Shown in pieces: positions 20,383-28,988 of a DNA stretch of 64,000 bases. Numbering within the stretch: the first letter of the stretch is position 1; each line of letters starts with the position of its first letter. The notes under the pieces are model-generated. The model worked only from the letters and a program-made list of their open reading frames with translations, was not told where the DNA came from and did no database searches. The position numbers and the translations under genes are program-made. This DNA comes from Variovorax paradoxus NBRC 15149 (lineage in GTDB: Bacteria > Pseudomonadota > Gammaproteobacteria > Burkholderiales > Burkholderiaceae_C): contig NZ_BCUT01000002.1 of the NCBI RefSeq assembly GCF_001591365.1, positions 1 through 64,000 of the forward strand, written 5' to 3'.

Positions 20383-22023
20383 TCAGGCCGCCGCCGGGGC
20401 CCGCAGCTCCTTGCGCAGGATCTTGCCCACGGTCGATTTGGGCAGCGCCTCGAGAAAGGTGATGCGCCGAGGCACCTTGTAGGGCGCCAGGAGCTCGCGG
20501 CAGTGCGCTTCGACCTGGTCCGCCTGCAGGCCCGGCGAGCGGCGCACGACGAACAGGTGGGGGACTTCGCCGGAGCGCTCGTCGGGCACGCCGACGCAGG
20601 CGCACTCCAGCACGTCCGGATGCAGCGCGACCACGCCCTCGATCTCGTTCGGATACACGTTGAATCCGGACACCAGGATCATGTCCTTCTTGCGGTCGAC
20701 GATGGTCATCAGCCCCTGTGCATCCATGGTGACGACATCGCCCGTGCGGAACCAGCCATCGCTGGTGAATGCCATGCGCGTTTCTCCCTCGCGCTTCCAG
20801 TAGCCGGCAAACACCTGCGGCCCCTTGATGAGCAGCTCGCCGGGCGCGCCCTGCGCCACCGGCTCGCCCGCGTCGTCGACGATCATCACGTCGGTGGAGG
20901 GCACCGGAACGCCGATGGTGCCGTTGCAGCCCGGCGCATTGAAGGTGGCGCTGGGCGACGTTTCCGTGAGCCCGTAGGCTTCGGTGATCGGCGGCCCGCC
21001 GGCCGCCTCCCACCTGCGCGCGACCGCCGCCTGGATCGAGGCGCCGGCGCCGATGACCATGCCGCAGCGCGAGAAATCGACCGACGACAGTTCGGGCAGG
21101 TTCACCATGCCGTTGAACATGGTGTTGACGCCGATCAGCACGTCGAAAGGCGCCCGCCGCAATTCAGCGCACAGCGCCTGGATGTCGCGCGGATTCATGA
21201 CGAGCCGGTTGTGCCCGCCGCTCGCCAGCGCCATCAGCGCCATGCCGAGCGGGAAGATGTGGTACAGCGGCAGCGGCGTGACCAGCTCGAAGTTCTGGAT
21301 CTCGAGGTTCAGCCGCAGCCAGCACTGCATCTGCAGCACACTCACCAGGACGTTGCGATGCGTGAGGCAGGCGCCCTTCGACACGCCGGTGGTGCCGCCC
21401 GTGTATTGCAGGAACGCGAGATCCGAGGGGCGCACCTGCGGGGCGCTGAAGCCTGCAGCCTGCACCGATGCGATGGCGGTGTGCAGCGGGACAAGATGCA
21501 CGTCGGAGCCGCGCGCCGGCACCGGCCGATCGCCGGCGGGCGCGAGCAGCGATTGCCTCAGGTCCTGCATCGGCACGGTGACGACGTGCCGCACTTCCGT
21601 CCGCTCGATGGCCTCGGCCGCGAGTCCCGCGAACGGATCGGCAACCACCAGCGCCACCGCGCCGGAATCCGCCAGCTGGTACGCCACTTCGCGGACCGTG
21701 TAGAGCGGGTTCATCGTCACCCCCACGAAGCCTGCGCGTGCGATCGCAGCCAAGGCAACCGGATAGAGAAGGTGGTTCGGCAGCAGCAGCGCCACGCGGT
21801 CGCCGGGCCGCAGCCCTGCCGACTGCAGGAATGCCGCAAAGCGAGCCGATGCTTGTTCGAGCTCGGCGAAGCTCAGCGATTCGCCGTTGCAGGTCACGGC
21901 CGGCCGGCTGGCGTTTCGAGCGAAGGCGCCCTCGAACAGGGTGGCGAGGGTGTCGTGCTCGCCGTACACGAGCTCGCGGGGCAGTCCTGCCGGGTAGGAC
22001 GCATGCCAGATTCTTTGATCCAC
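20383..22023 (-). CDS. Long-chain acyl-CoA synthetase (AMP-forming)
   Basis: The 546-residue product is an ANL-superfamily ligase. It has the P-loop YTGGTTGVSKG (207-217), AYGLTETSP, DGWFRTGDV, DRKKDMILVSGFNVYPNEIE and the C-terminal catalytic Lys in LPKSTVGKILRKEL. It activates a carboxylic acid to its CoA ester via an acyl-adenylate. Translation begins at GTG 22023, preceded by AAAGGAG; no gene stop or gap supports an extension further upstream. It is downstream of the DsbA-like isomerase gene and probably cotranscribed from the operator at 22662. The chain length or aromatic nature of the substrate is unknown. Confidence 0.9.
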   Translation of the reverse strand: MDQRIWHASYPAGLPRELVYGEHDTLATLFEGAFARNASRPAVTCNGESLSFAELEQASARFAAFLQSAGLRPGDRVALLLPNHLLYPVALAAIARAGFVGVTMNPLYTVREVAYQLADSGAVALVVADPFAGLAAEAIERTEVRHVVTVPMQDLRQSLLAPAGDRPVPARGSDVHLVPLHTAIASVQAAGFSAPQVRPSDLAFLQYTGGTTGVSKGACLTHRNVLVSVLQMQCWLRLNLEIQNFELVTPLPLYHIFPLGMALMALASGGHNRLVMNPRDIQALCAELRRAPFDVLIGVNTMFNGMVNLPELSSVDFSRCGMVIGAGASIQAAVARRWEAAGGPPITEAYGLTETSPSATFNAPGCNGTIGVPVPSTDVMIVDDAGEPVAQGAPGELLIKGPQVFAGYWKREGETRMAFTSDGWFRTGDVVTMDAQGLMTIVDRKKDMILVSGFNVYPNEIEGVVALHPDVLECACVGVPDERSGEVPHLFVVRRSPGLQADQVEAHCRELLAPYKVPRRITFLEALPKSTVGKILRKELRAPAAA

Positions 22024-22052
22024 GTTGTCTCCTTTTTTTTCGGGGGTTTTGG

Positions 22053-22643
22053 TCAGGACAGCGCTTCGCGAACGAAGTCCATTCGGTCCTGGCCGAAGAA
22101 CATCTGGTCGCCGACGAAGAGCGTGGGTGCGCCGAACACGCCGCGCTCGACCGCCTCCTGCGTCGTTGCCTTCAGTGCGGCCTTGGTCTCGGCGTCCTGC
22201 GCCAGGCGCTCGATCTCGGCGGGATCGAATCCGCCTTCGGCCAGCGTGCGGGCCGTGAGCTGTGCATCGTTCAGGTTGAGCGCATCGATCCACAACGCCT
22301 TGAACACGCAGCCCAGCAGCTGCTGCAGCTGCTCGGGGCGGCGCAACTGAATGCCGGTGACCGCGCGCATGAGGAACAGCGTGATGACGGGGAAGTGCGG
22401 ATTGCCCTGGAACGGCACGCCATAGCGGCGCGCATGGCGCTCGTAGTCCATCTGCGTATAGCGGCCCTTGACGGGAATGGTGGCCGGCGAGGCGTTGCCC
22501 GTGGCTTGGTAGACGCCGCCCAGCAGCATCGGCCGGTAGACGAGCTCGGCGCCGTGGCTTGCGCACAGGGCAGGCAGCTGCGTCCATGCCAGGTACGACG
22601 ACGGGCTTCCGACATCGAAGAAGAAATCGACTGACTTGCTCAT
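22053..22643 (-). CDS. DsbA-family / 2-hydroxychromene-2-carboxylate isomerase-like protein
   Basis: The 196-residue protein has a thioredoxin-fold kappa-GST-like architecture. FFFDVGSPSSYLAWTQL at the N-terminus has Ser-Pro-Ser in place of a CxxC, as in 2-hydroxychromene-2-carboxylate isomerases; GVFGAPTLFVGDQMFFGQDRMDFVREAL closes the fold. Known members are glutathione-dependent isomerases in naphthalene-type degradation, but many act in other acyl catabolic clusters. It is the first gene of the unit that includes the CoA ligase, divergent from an SDR gene. Confidence 0.85.
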   Translation of the reverse strand: MSKSVDFFFDVGSPSSYLAWTQLPALCASHGAELVYRPMLLGGVYQATGNASPATIPVKGRYTQMDYERHARRYGVPFQGNPHFPVITLFLMRAVTGIQLRRPEQLQQLLGCVFKALWIDALNLNDAQLTARTLAEGGFDPAEIERLAQDAETKAALKATTQEAVERGVFGAPTLFVGDQMFFGQDRMDFVREALS

Positions 22644-22661
22644 TCAAGCTCCTTTAAGTTA

Positions 22662-22679
22662 ACGGACGTTTGGTAAACG
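22662..22679. promoter_or_regulatory. TetR-regulon operator, site 2
   Basis: ACGGACGTTTGGTAAACG matches the shared 18-bp consensus fully, with CGTTT and AAACG as inverted arms. It lies 19 bases upstream of the DsbA-like isomerase start. Confidence 0.65.
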
Positions 22680-22743
22680 GAAGCTATGTGATTGAGCGGC
22701 CTTCGTCAACGGGGTTTCCTTGGGCCTTGCCCTCAATTGACAA

Positions 22744-22794
22744 ACGAACGTTCATTGATTAACGTGCAATGACCTAACGAACGTTTTTTAAAGG
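22744..22794. promoter_or_regulatory. TetR-regulon operator, site 3 and a half-site
   Basis: ACGAACGTTTTTTAAAGG (22777-22794) matches the consensus except at one of the last positions, and overlaps the AAGGAG of the SDR gene. A second element, AACGAACGTT followed by TTAACG (22744-22764), has similar arms at wider spacing and may be a secondary site. Confidence 0.5.
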
Positions 22795-22801
22795 AGACCG
22801 T

Positions 22802-23542
22802 ATGGACCCATCAGCCAACCACCGCGGCGTGGCTCTCGTCGTCGGCGCGGGCGACGCCACAGGCAGCGCGATCGGCGCGCGCTTCGCCCGCGAGGGCTAT
22901 GTCGCGTGCCTCACGCGGCGATCGGCCGACAAGCTGGAGCCGGCCGTCGAGCGCATCCGCGCGGCCGGCGGCCAGGCCTTCGGCTACGGCAGCGATGCGC
23001 GCAAGGAGGAGGAGGTCGTGGCCCTCGTCGACCAGATCGAGAAGGAGCGCGGCCCGATCGAGGTGATGGTGTTCAACATCGGTGCCAACGTGCCCAGCAG
23101 CATCCTGGAGGAAACCGGGCGCAAGTACATGAAGATCTGGGAGATGGCCGCCTTCAGCGCCTTCCTGAATGCGCGCGAGGTCGCCCGAAGGATGGTCGAG
23201 CGCGGGCGCGGCACGATTCTTTTCACCGGCGCGACGGCCGGCATCCGCGGCTCGGCGAAGTTCGCGGCCTTTGCCGGCGCCAAGCATGCGCTGCGCGCCC
23301 TGGCCCAGAGCATGGCGCGCGAGCTCGGCCCGCGCGGCATCCACGTGGCCCACATCGTGGTCGACGGCGCGATCGACACGGAGTTCATCCGCAGCAACTT
23401 CCCCGAACGCTATGCGCTGAAGGAGCAGGGCGGCATCCTGAACCCCGAGCACATTGCGGAGAACTACTGGTACCTGCACACCCAGCCCCGGGACGCCTGG
23501 ACCTTCGAGATGGACCTGCGCCCCTACATGGAAACCTGGTGA
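22802..23542 (+). CDS. Atypical SDR-family protein lacking catalytic Ser and Tyr
   Basis: The 246-residue protein has a dinucleotide-binding segment VVGAGDATGSAIGARFA, though NNAG is replaced by NIGA (92-95). At the active site the usual Ser is Ala144 and the usual Tyr is Phe157 (FAGAK), while Lys161 is retained. I recall a wider group of proteins with the same ILFTGATA...FAAFA-AK pattern in fatty-acid or aromatic clusters, so this looks like a conserved subfamily rather than local decay. Its reaction is unknown; it may bind NAD(P)(H) without standard dehydrogenase chemistry. It is followed after ten bases by a nitronate-monooxygenase-like gene. Confidence 0.85.
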   Translation: MDPSANHRGVALVVGAGDATGSAIGARFAREGYVACLTRRSADKLEPAVERIRAAGGQAFGYGSDARKEEEVVALVDQIEKERGPIEVMVFNIGANVPSSILEETGRKYMKIWEMAAFSAFLNAREVARRMVERGRGTILFTGATAGIRGSAKFAAFAGAKHALRALAQSMARELGPRGIHVAHIVVDGAIDTEFIRSNFPERYALKEQGGILNPEHIAENYWYLHTQPRDAWTFEMDLRPYMETW

Positions 23543-23552
23543 AAGAAGACAC

Positions 23553-24539
23553 ATGAAAACACGCATCACTGAACTCTTCGGCATCCGCCACCCGATCATC
23601 CAGGGGGGCATGCACTATGTCGGCTTTGCCGAGCTGGCCGCGGCCGTGTCCAACGCCGGCGGGCTCGGGCTCATCACGGGCCTCACGCAGCGCACGCCCG
23701 AGCTGCTGGCCAAGGAGATCGCGCGCTGCCGCGAGATGACGGACCAGCCCTTCGGCGTGAACCTCACGTTCCTGCCGACGCTGTCCTCGCCGCCATATCC
23801 CGAGTACATCGCGGCCATTGCCGAAGGCGGCGTTCGCATCGTCGAGACGGCAGGGCGCAGTCCCGAGGCCTACATGCCCGCGCTCAAGAAGGCGGGCATC
23901 AAGGTGATCCACAAGTGCACCTCGGTGCGGCACGCGCTGAAGGCCGAAGCGATCGGATGCGACGCCGTGAGCGTGGATGGTTTCGAGTGCGGCGGCCACC
24001 CCGGCGAGGACGACCTGCCCAACATGATCTTGCTGCCGCGCGCGGCCGAGGAGCTGAAGATCCCGTTCGTCGCCTCCGGCGGGATGGCCGATGCGCGCAG
24101 CTTGGTGGCGGCGCTGGCACTGGGCGCGGAAGGCATGAACATGGGCACGCGCTTCGTCGCCACGCAGGAAGCGCCGATCCACCAGAACGTGAAGGACGCC
24201 ATCGTCGCGGCCACCGAGCTGGACACGCGGCTGGTGATGCGGGGGCTGCGCAACACGGAACGCGTGCTGACCAATGCATCGGTCGAGCAGCTGATCCAGA
24301 TCGAGAAGGAAAAGGGCGCCGATCTCAAGTTCGAGGACATCATCGACCAGGTGGCCGGCGTCTACCCGCGCGTGATGCTCGAAGGCGAGATGGATGCCGG
24401 CGCCTGGAGCTGCGGCATGGTGGTCGGCCTGATCAACGACATTCCGACGGTGCAGGAACTGATCGACCGCATCATGGAAGAGGCCGAGCAGCTGATCGTT
24501 CAGCGGCTCGCCGGTTTCCTGGAGCCTGCGCTGGCCTAG
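23553..24539 (+). CDS. Nitronate monooxygenase-like flavoprotein
   Basis: This 328-residue FMN-binding TIM-barrel protein belongs to the nitronate monooxygenase/2-nitropropane dioxygenase family. Landmarks are HPIIQGGMHYVGFAELAAAVSNAGGLG, VDGFECGGHPGEDD, IPFVASGGMADARSL and ALGAEGMNMGTRF. Proteins of this branch often sit in acyl-CoA catabolic clusters, where an enoyl reductase or oxidase role is possible; true nitronate oxidation is not shown. It is coupled to the SDR gene upstream and convergent with the acyl-CoA dehydrogenase gene. Confidence 0.85.
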   Translation: MKTRITELFGIRHPIIQGGMHYVGFAELAAAVSNAGGLGLITGLTQRTPELLAKEIARCREMTDQPFGVNLTFLPTLSSPPYPEYIAAIAEGGVRIVETAGRSPEAYMPALKKAGIKVIHKCTSVRHALKAEAIGCDAVSVDGFECGGHPGEDDLPNMILLPRAAEELKIPFVASGGMADARSLVAALALGAEGMNMGTRFVATQEAPIHQNVKDAIVAATELDTRLVMRGLRNTERVLTNASVEQLIQIEKEKGADLKFEDIIDQVAGVYPRVMLEGEMDAGAWSCGMVVGLINDIPTVQELIDRIMEEAEQLIVQRLAGFLEPALA

Positions 24540-24550
24540 CCAGGCGCCGT

Positions 24551-24573
24551 GGCAGCGTTGCGGTAGCGCTGCC
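24551..24573. terminator. Bidirectional hairpin between convergent genes
   Basis: GGCAGCG (24551-24557) and CGCTGCC (24567-24573) form a perfect 7-bp stem that exactly fills the gap between two convergent stop codons. There is no strong T-run on either side. Confidence 0.5.
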
Positions 24574-26352
24574 CTAGAAGAGATCGACGGCCGGTTCCAT
24601 CAATGCGGATGACCCGGCCCGGATCTCCTGGCAGAGCCCCGCCGCCTGCGGCAGCAGCCGCTGGAAGTAGAAGCGGGCCGTGGCCATCTTCGATGCATAG
24701 ATCGGATCGCTCGATCCAGTGTTCTTGAACGCCACCTCGGCCATGCGCGCCCAGGTCCAGGCAAGCGCCAGGTGCCCGACCAGGCGCAGGTAGGGCACGG
24801 CGGCCGCGCCCGCCGCATGCGGGTCTCGTGCCGACGCGGCCACCAGCTCGCCCGTGAGCTGCCGGATCTCGGCGGCCAGTTCGGCGAGCGGCTCGGCGAA
24901 CTCGCGCATCTCCTCGCGCGGGCTGCAGGTCTCGGCGAATGCGCCGGCCATGTCGAGGAACGCGCCCATCTGCCGGCCCTGGTCGGCCAGCACCTTGCGC
25001 CCGAGCAGGTCCATGGCCTGCACGCCGTTCGTGCCCTCATAAAGGCCCACGATGCGCACGTCGCGCAGGTGCTGCTCGACGCCGTTCTCGCGGATGTAGC
25101 CGTGCCCGCCGAACACCTGCATCGCGAGCAGCGTGCATTCCACCGCGAGGTCGCTCGACAGCGCCTTCACGAGCGGGGTCAGCAGGCCCAGCAGTTCGGC
25201 CGTCTCGTTGCGCCTGGCGGGGTCGGGATGAAGGCGCTGCAGATCGCTCAGCTGCGCGGTCCACAGCGCCAGGGCGCGCGCGCCCTCGATGTTCGCCTTC
25301 TGCGTGAGCAGCATGCGGCGCACGTCGGCGTGCCCGATGATCGGATCGGCCGCATCGCCGGAGGGTCTTGCACCGATCGCGCGGCCCTGCAGGCGCTCCT
25401 TCGCATAGGCCAGCGCTTTCTGGTAGGCCGCTTCCATGAGGCCGATGGCGATCATGCCGACCAGCACGCGCATGTGGTTCATCTGCACGAACATGCCCGC
25501 CAGCCCCTTGTTGGGCGCACCGAGTAGCCAGCCGGTCGCGCCGTCGAAATTGATGGTGCAGGTCGAGTTGCCGTGGATGCCCAGCTTGTGCTCGATGGAG
25601 CCGCAGACCACCGCGTTGCGCGCACCGGCCGCACCGTTTGCATCGGGGATGAATTTCGGCACGATGAAAAGAGAAATGCCCTTCACGCCCGGCGGCGCAT
25701 CCGGCATGCGCGCGAGCACCAGGTGCATGATGTTCTCGGTCAGGTCCTGCTCGCCGCCCGAGATGAAGATCTTGCTGCCGGTGATGCGGTAGCTGCCATC
25801 GGCCTGCGCCACGGCGCGGGTGCGCATCAGGCCCAGGTCGGTGCCCGCATTGGGCTCGGTCAGGCACATGGTGCCGGCCCACTCGCCCGAGGCGATCTTC
25901 GGCAGGTAGAGCGCCTTCTGCGCCTCCGATCCGTTGGCCGACACGTTCACGTAGGTGGCATGCGACATGCCCGGATAGGACGACCACGCCATGTTCGCGC
26001 CGCCGAACACTTCGTAGACCGCGTTGGCCACGGCCGAAGGAAAGCCCTGGCCGCCGAACTCGGGGCTGCAGGCGAGCCCGGGCCAACCGTTCTTCGTGAA
26101 TTCGTCGTAGGCCTTCTTGAAGCCCGGCGGTGTCTGCACCACACCGGGCGAAGGCATGCTGCAGCCGTGTTCGTCCCCCGCTGCGTTGAGCGGCGCAATC
26201 ACCTCGGCGGCGAACTGGCCGGCCGCGGCGAGCACCTGGTCGATGGTTTCGGCGTCGAGGTCGGGCTGGCCGCAGTCCTGCAGCATGGCCGGCACCTGGA
26301 GCAGTTCGTGCAAGACGAACTGGATGTCGCGCATCGGGATCTGGTAGGTCAT
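24574..26352 (-). CDS. Acyl-CoA dehydrogenase (DmdC/long ACAD type)
   Basis: The 592-residue protein is longer than classical acyl-CoA dehydrogenases and matches the approximately 600-residue branch that includes DmdC-like enzymes. MCLTEPNAGTDLG and KIFISGGEQDLTENI form the FAD/substrate region, and VFGGHGYIRENGVEQHLRDVRI with LYEGTNGVQAMDLLGRKV form the C-terminal FAD-contact region. It introduces an alpha-beta double bond into an acyl-CoA. AAGGAG lies upstream of ATG 26352. It follows the thiolase gene by 16 bases and is probably cotranscribed with it. Confidence 0.92.
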   Translation of the reverse strand: MTYQIPMRDIQFVLHELLQVPAMLQDCGQPDLDAETIDQVLAAAGQFAAEVIAPLNAAGDEHGCSMPSPGVVQTPPGFKKAYDEFTKNGWPGLACSPEFGGQGFPSAVANAVYEVFGGANMAWSSYPGMSHATYVNVSANGSEAQKALYLPKIASGEWAGTMCLTEPNAGTDLGLMRTRAVAQADGSYRITGSKIFISGGEQDLTENIMHLVLARMPDAPPGVKGISLFIVPKFIPDANGAAGARNAVVCGSIEHKLGIHGNSTCTINFDGATGWLLGAPNKGLAGMFVQMNHMRVLVGMIAIGLMEAAYQKALAYAKERLQGRAIGARPSGDAADPIIGHADVRRMLLTQKANIEGARALALWTAQLSDLQRLHPDPARRNETAELLGLLTPLVKALSSDLAVECTLLAMQVFGGHGYIRENGVEQHLRDVRIVGLYEGTNGVQAMDLLGRKVLADQGRQMGAFLDMAGAFAETCSPREEMREFAEPLAELAAEIRQLTGELVAASARDPHAAGAAAVPYLRLVGHLALAWTWARMAEVAFKNTGSSDPIYASKMATARFYFQRLLPQAAGLCQEIRAGSSALMEPAVDLF

Positions 26353-26368
26353 GGTGCTGCTCCTTGCC

Positions 26369-27553
26369 TCAGGCCACTTCGAACAGGCCCGCGGCACCCA
26401 TGCCGCCGCCGATGCACATCGTCACGACGACGAAGCGCGCGCCGCGCCGCTTGCCCTCGATGAGCGCATGTCCCACCAGCCGCGAGCCGGTCATGCCGTA
26501 GGGATGCCCAATGGTGATGCCGCCGCCGTTGACGTTCAGCTTTTCCGGATCGATGCCCAGCCGGTCGCGCGAATACAGCACCTGGCAGGCGAAGGCCTCG
26601 TTCAGTTCCCACAGGCCGATGTCGCTCACCGTGAGCCCATGGGTCTTCAGCAGCTTGGGCACGGCCAGCACCGGGCCGATACCCATCTCCTCGGGCGCGA
26701 GGCCGGCCACCGCGATGCCGCGGTAGGTGCCCAGCGCCTTGAGCCCGCGGCGCTCGGCAACCGTGCGCTCCACCAGCACGCAGGCCGACGCACCATCGGA
26801 CAGCTGGCTCGAATTGCCCGCGGTGATGACGCCGCCTTCGACGACCGGCTTGAGCTGGGAAAGGCCTTCGAGCGTGGTGTCGGGGCGGTTGCCCTCGTCG
26901 CGGTCCAGCGTGACCTCGCGGTAGCTGACCGCGCCCGTCTGCTTGTCGGCCACGGCCATGCGCGCCGTGATCGGCACGATCTCGTCATCGAACAGATGGC
27001 GCTCCTGCGCGAGCGCGGTGCGGCGCTGTGCTTCGGCCGAATACGCGTCCTGCGCCTCGCGCGAGATGCCGTACTTCTTCGCGACGATCTCGGCCGTGTG
27101 GAGCATCGGGATGTAGGCATGCTGCACGCGCGCGATGAGCAGCGGGTCGGCCTCTTCACCCACCCACTTGACGAAGGGGTTCTGCACGGCGGAGATGTTC
27201 TCCTGCCCGCCGCCCACGGTCACGTCCATGCCGTCGACGATGATCTGCTTGGCTGCCGTCGCGATGGCCATCAGGCCCGAGGCGCACTGCCGGTCCATCG
27301 TCTGGCCCGGCACCGACTGCGGCAGGCCCGCTGCGAGCGCCGCGAGGCGCCCGATGTTCATGCCCGCGGTGCCGGCGGCCATGGCGCTGCCGATCACCAC
27401 GTCCTCCACCTCGCCGGGATCGATGCCCGCCCGCTGCACGGCGTGCTGGACCGCGTGGCCCATCAGCGTGGGCGACTTGATGTTGTTCAATGCGCCGCGA
27501 AACGCGCGGCCGATGCCCGTGCGTGCGGTGGAAACGATGACGGCTTCTCTCAT
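26369..27553 (-). CDS. Acetyl-CoA C-acyltransferase (thiolase)
   Basis: The 394-residue protein is a degradative thiolase. The nucleophile is Cys90 in [28 protein letters not shown] contains the catalytic His and [17 protein letters not shown] the second catalytic Cys. It cleaves a 3-ketoacyl-CoA into acetyl-CoA and a shortened acyl-CoA. It is the first gene of the minus-strand unit with the acyl-CoA dehydrogenase, and its upstream region carries a perfect operator facing the divergent tetR gene. Confidence 0.93.
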   Translation of the reverse strand: MREAVIVSTARTGIGRAFRGALNNIKSPTLMGHAVQHAVQRAGIDPGEVEDVVIGSAMAAGTAGMNIGRLAALAAGLPQSVPGQTMDRQCASGLMAIATAAKQIIVDGMDVTVGGGQENISAVQNPFVKWVGEEADPLLIARVQHAYIPMLHTAEIVAKKYGISREAQDAYSAEAQRRTALAQERHLFDDEIVPITARMAVADKQTGAVSYREVTLDRDEGNRPDTTLEGLSQLKPVVEGGVITAGNSSQLSDGASACVLVERTVAERRGLKALGTYRGIAVAGLAPEEMGIGPVLAVPKLLKTHGLTVSDIGLWELNEAFACQVLYSRDRLGIDPEKLNVNGGGITIGHPYGMTGSRLVGHALIEGKRRGARFVVVTMCIGGGMGAAGLFEVA

Positions 27554-27677
27554 GGTCAGACTCCAGGGGTTGGCTAGGCAAGTTGTTGGCGCAGCGGCTC
27601 GCCGCGGCTGCGCGGTTCAGGTGCAGGGCGGGCGGAAGGTCCTCGTCGCCATTGCCTCGTCCGCAGTCCTTTAAATA

Positions 27678-27695
27678 ACGATCGTTTGTTAAACG
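27678..27695. promoter_or_regulatory. TetR-regulon operator, site 4 (before the thiolase)
   Basis: ACGATCGTTTGTTAAACG is a full match to the shared consensus; ATCGTTT and AAACGAT (27681-27697) are perfect 7-bp inverted arms around GTT. It lies about 125 bases upstream of the thiolase start. Confidence 0.7.
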
Positions 27696-27798
27696 ATAGT
27701 GGACTATAGGTTTGCGCCAAGGGCAGCGTCAACACGCTGGAGCGGGTTTGCAGCAGGGGGAAACCCTTGATGCGGAGTCCAGGGAGCGCAATGGAATC

Positions 27799-27816
27799 AC
27801 GACCGTTTATCAAACG
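27799..27816. promoter_or_regulatory. TetR-regulon operator, site 5 (before tetR)
   Basis: ACGACCGTTTATCAAACG matches the shared consensus, with CGTTT and AAACG inverted arms. The -10-like ATGCTAT begins at 27823, 11 bases after the start of AAACG, the same offset as before chaC. This implies autoregulation. Confidence 0.7.
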
Positions 27817-27863
27817 AGTGGCATGCTATGATTAACACCTCCACGATCTGCAGAGGCCCACTC

Positions 27864-28454
27864 ATGCGCTATCCGTCCACCCACAAAGAGGAAACCCGCA
27901 AGAAGCTGCTCGCGAATGCCCGCGCCATCGCCAAGAAAGGCGGCTTCGGCACCACCGGCGTCGATGAATTGATGGCGAGCATCGGCCTGACCGGCGGCGC
28001 CTTCTATGGCCACTTCCCGTCCAAGGAGGCGCTGTTCGCCGAACTGCTCGAACACGAAATCTCCAACAGCACCGACATGCTGGCCGGGGACCGAGACTCG
28101 CCGCCCGACCACGTCGCCAAGCGGCTGCGCAGCTACCTGAGCTCGTACCACGCGCTGCATCCGGAAACCGGCTGCGTGCTGCCGGCACTGGGCCCCGAGA
28201 TCGCCAGGGCCGGGCCCGAGGTGCGTGCCTCGGTCGAAGAAGGCCTGAAGCGCCTGCAGAAAAGCTGGAGCTCGCGCATCGGCGACCCCGACGCCGCATG
28301 GGCGCTGATTGCCCAGTGCGTGGGCGCGCTGGTGCTGTCCCGCGCGGTCGAATCCGAGCGCACGCGCAAGGAAATCCTGGCCTCCAGCCGCCGCTTCATC
28401 GACCAGACGCACGCGCTGGACGCGGCGCCCGCGAAGCCATCCAAGGCCTCCTGA
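27864..28454 (+). CDS. TetR-family regulator of the acyl-CoA regulon
   Basis: The 196-residue protein has a TetR helix-turn-helix at about residues 10-55: RKKLLANARAIAKKGGFGTTGVDELMASIGLTGGAFYGHFPSKEAL (landmarks GFGTTGVDELM and GAFYGHFPSK). The helical C-terminal domain would bind the inducer, perhaps an acyl-CoA. It is divergent from the thiolase unit. Operators of one sequence type precede this gene and four other units from 19.6 to 27.8 kb, making it the best candidate for their repressor. Confidence 0.9.
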   Translation: MRYPSTHKEETRKKLLANARAIAKKGGFGTTGVDELMASIGLTGGAFYGHFPSKEALFAELLEHEISNSTDMLAGDRDSPPDHVAKRLRSYLSSYHALHPETGCVLPALGPEIARAGPEVRASVEEGLKRLQKSWSSRIGDPDAAWALIAQCVGALVLSRAVESERTRKEILASSRRFIDQTHALDAAPAKPSKAS

Positions 28455-28466
28455 CGGCCGCAGCCG

Positions 28467-28979
28467 ATGCTGCCCCGGCGCGCCACTGCAGCACCTGCGC
28501 TGATGCCAACGCTCCCCGCACCGCAGGCGCAGGCGGCCGATGCCGCCGGGCCTGAGCGGCCGGCCTGCACCTACACCACGGCGCACCAGCTCGCCCGCCT
28601 CGTCAGGCAGCACTACGACGCGGAACTGGGCGCCATCGGTCTCAGGGCCACGCAGTACCGGCTGCTGGTGGAAATCCTCGCGCATGGGCCGGTGCGCCCC
28701 TGCGACCTGGCCGAGCGCATGTCGCTCTCTCCGTCGACGCTGACGCGCAATCTCAAGCCCCTGATCGCGGCGGGATGGGTCGATCTTGGACCCGGGTTGG
28801 ACGGGCGCACCCGCAGTGTGTGCATCACCGCTGCGGGCCGCGGCAAGTGTGCCGAGGGCCGGCCTCGCTGGAGCCTGGCGCAGGCCAAGGTGCATCGGTT
28901 GATCGGGAGCCGGCAGGTCGGCGCCTTGCATGCGCTCGTCGGCCAATGCTTGACGAGCATGTCGGCGGCGGCCGAATGA
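28467..28979 (+). CDS. MarR-family transcriptional regulator
   Basis: The product is up to 170 residues. Its core is a MarR winged helix: GLRATQYRLLVEILAHGPVRPCDLAERM, SLSPSTLTRNLKPLIAAGWVDLGPG and DGRTRSVCITAAGR. It begins 12 bases after the tetR stop. Neither ATG 28467 nor ATG 28503 has a clear ribosome-binding site; the first is reported, but the second gives a less unusual N-terminus. The target and ligand are unknown. It is convergent with the efflux outer-membrane gene, nine bases away. Confidence 0.78.
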   Translation: MLPRRATAAPALMPTLPAPQAQAADAAGPERPACTYTTAHQLARLVRQHYDAELGAIGLRATQYRLLVEILAHGPVRPCDLAERMSLSPSTLTRNLKPLIAAGWVDLGPGLDGRTRSVCITAAGRGKCAEGRPRWSLAQAKVHRLIGSRQVGALHALVGQCLTSMSAAAE

Positions 28980-28988
28980 ACGCGGTGG

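Noticed and set aside
22024..22647. Acyl-CoA synthetase extended upstream to about 22647
   Set aside because: The extension is antisense-like sequence overlapping the isomerase gene; the GTG at 22023 has AAAGGAG and gives the normal family length.
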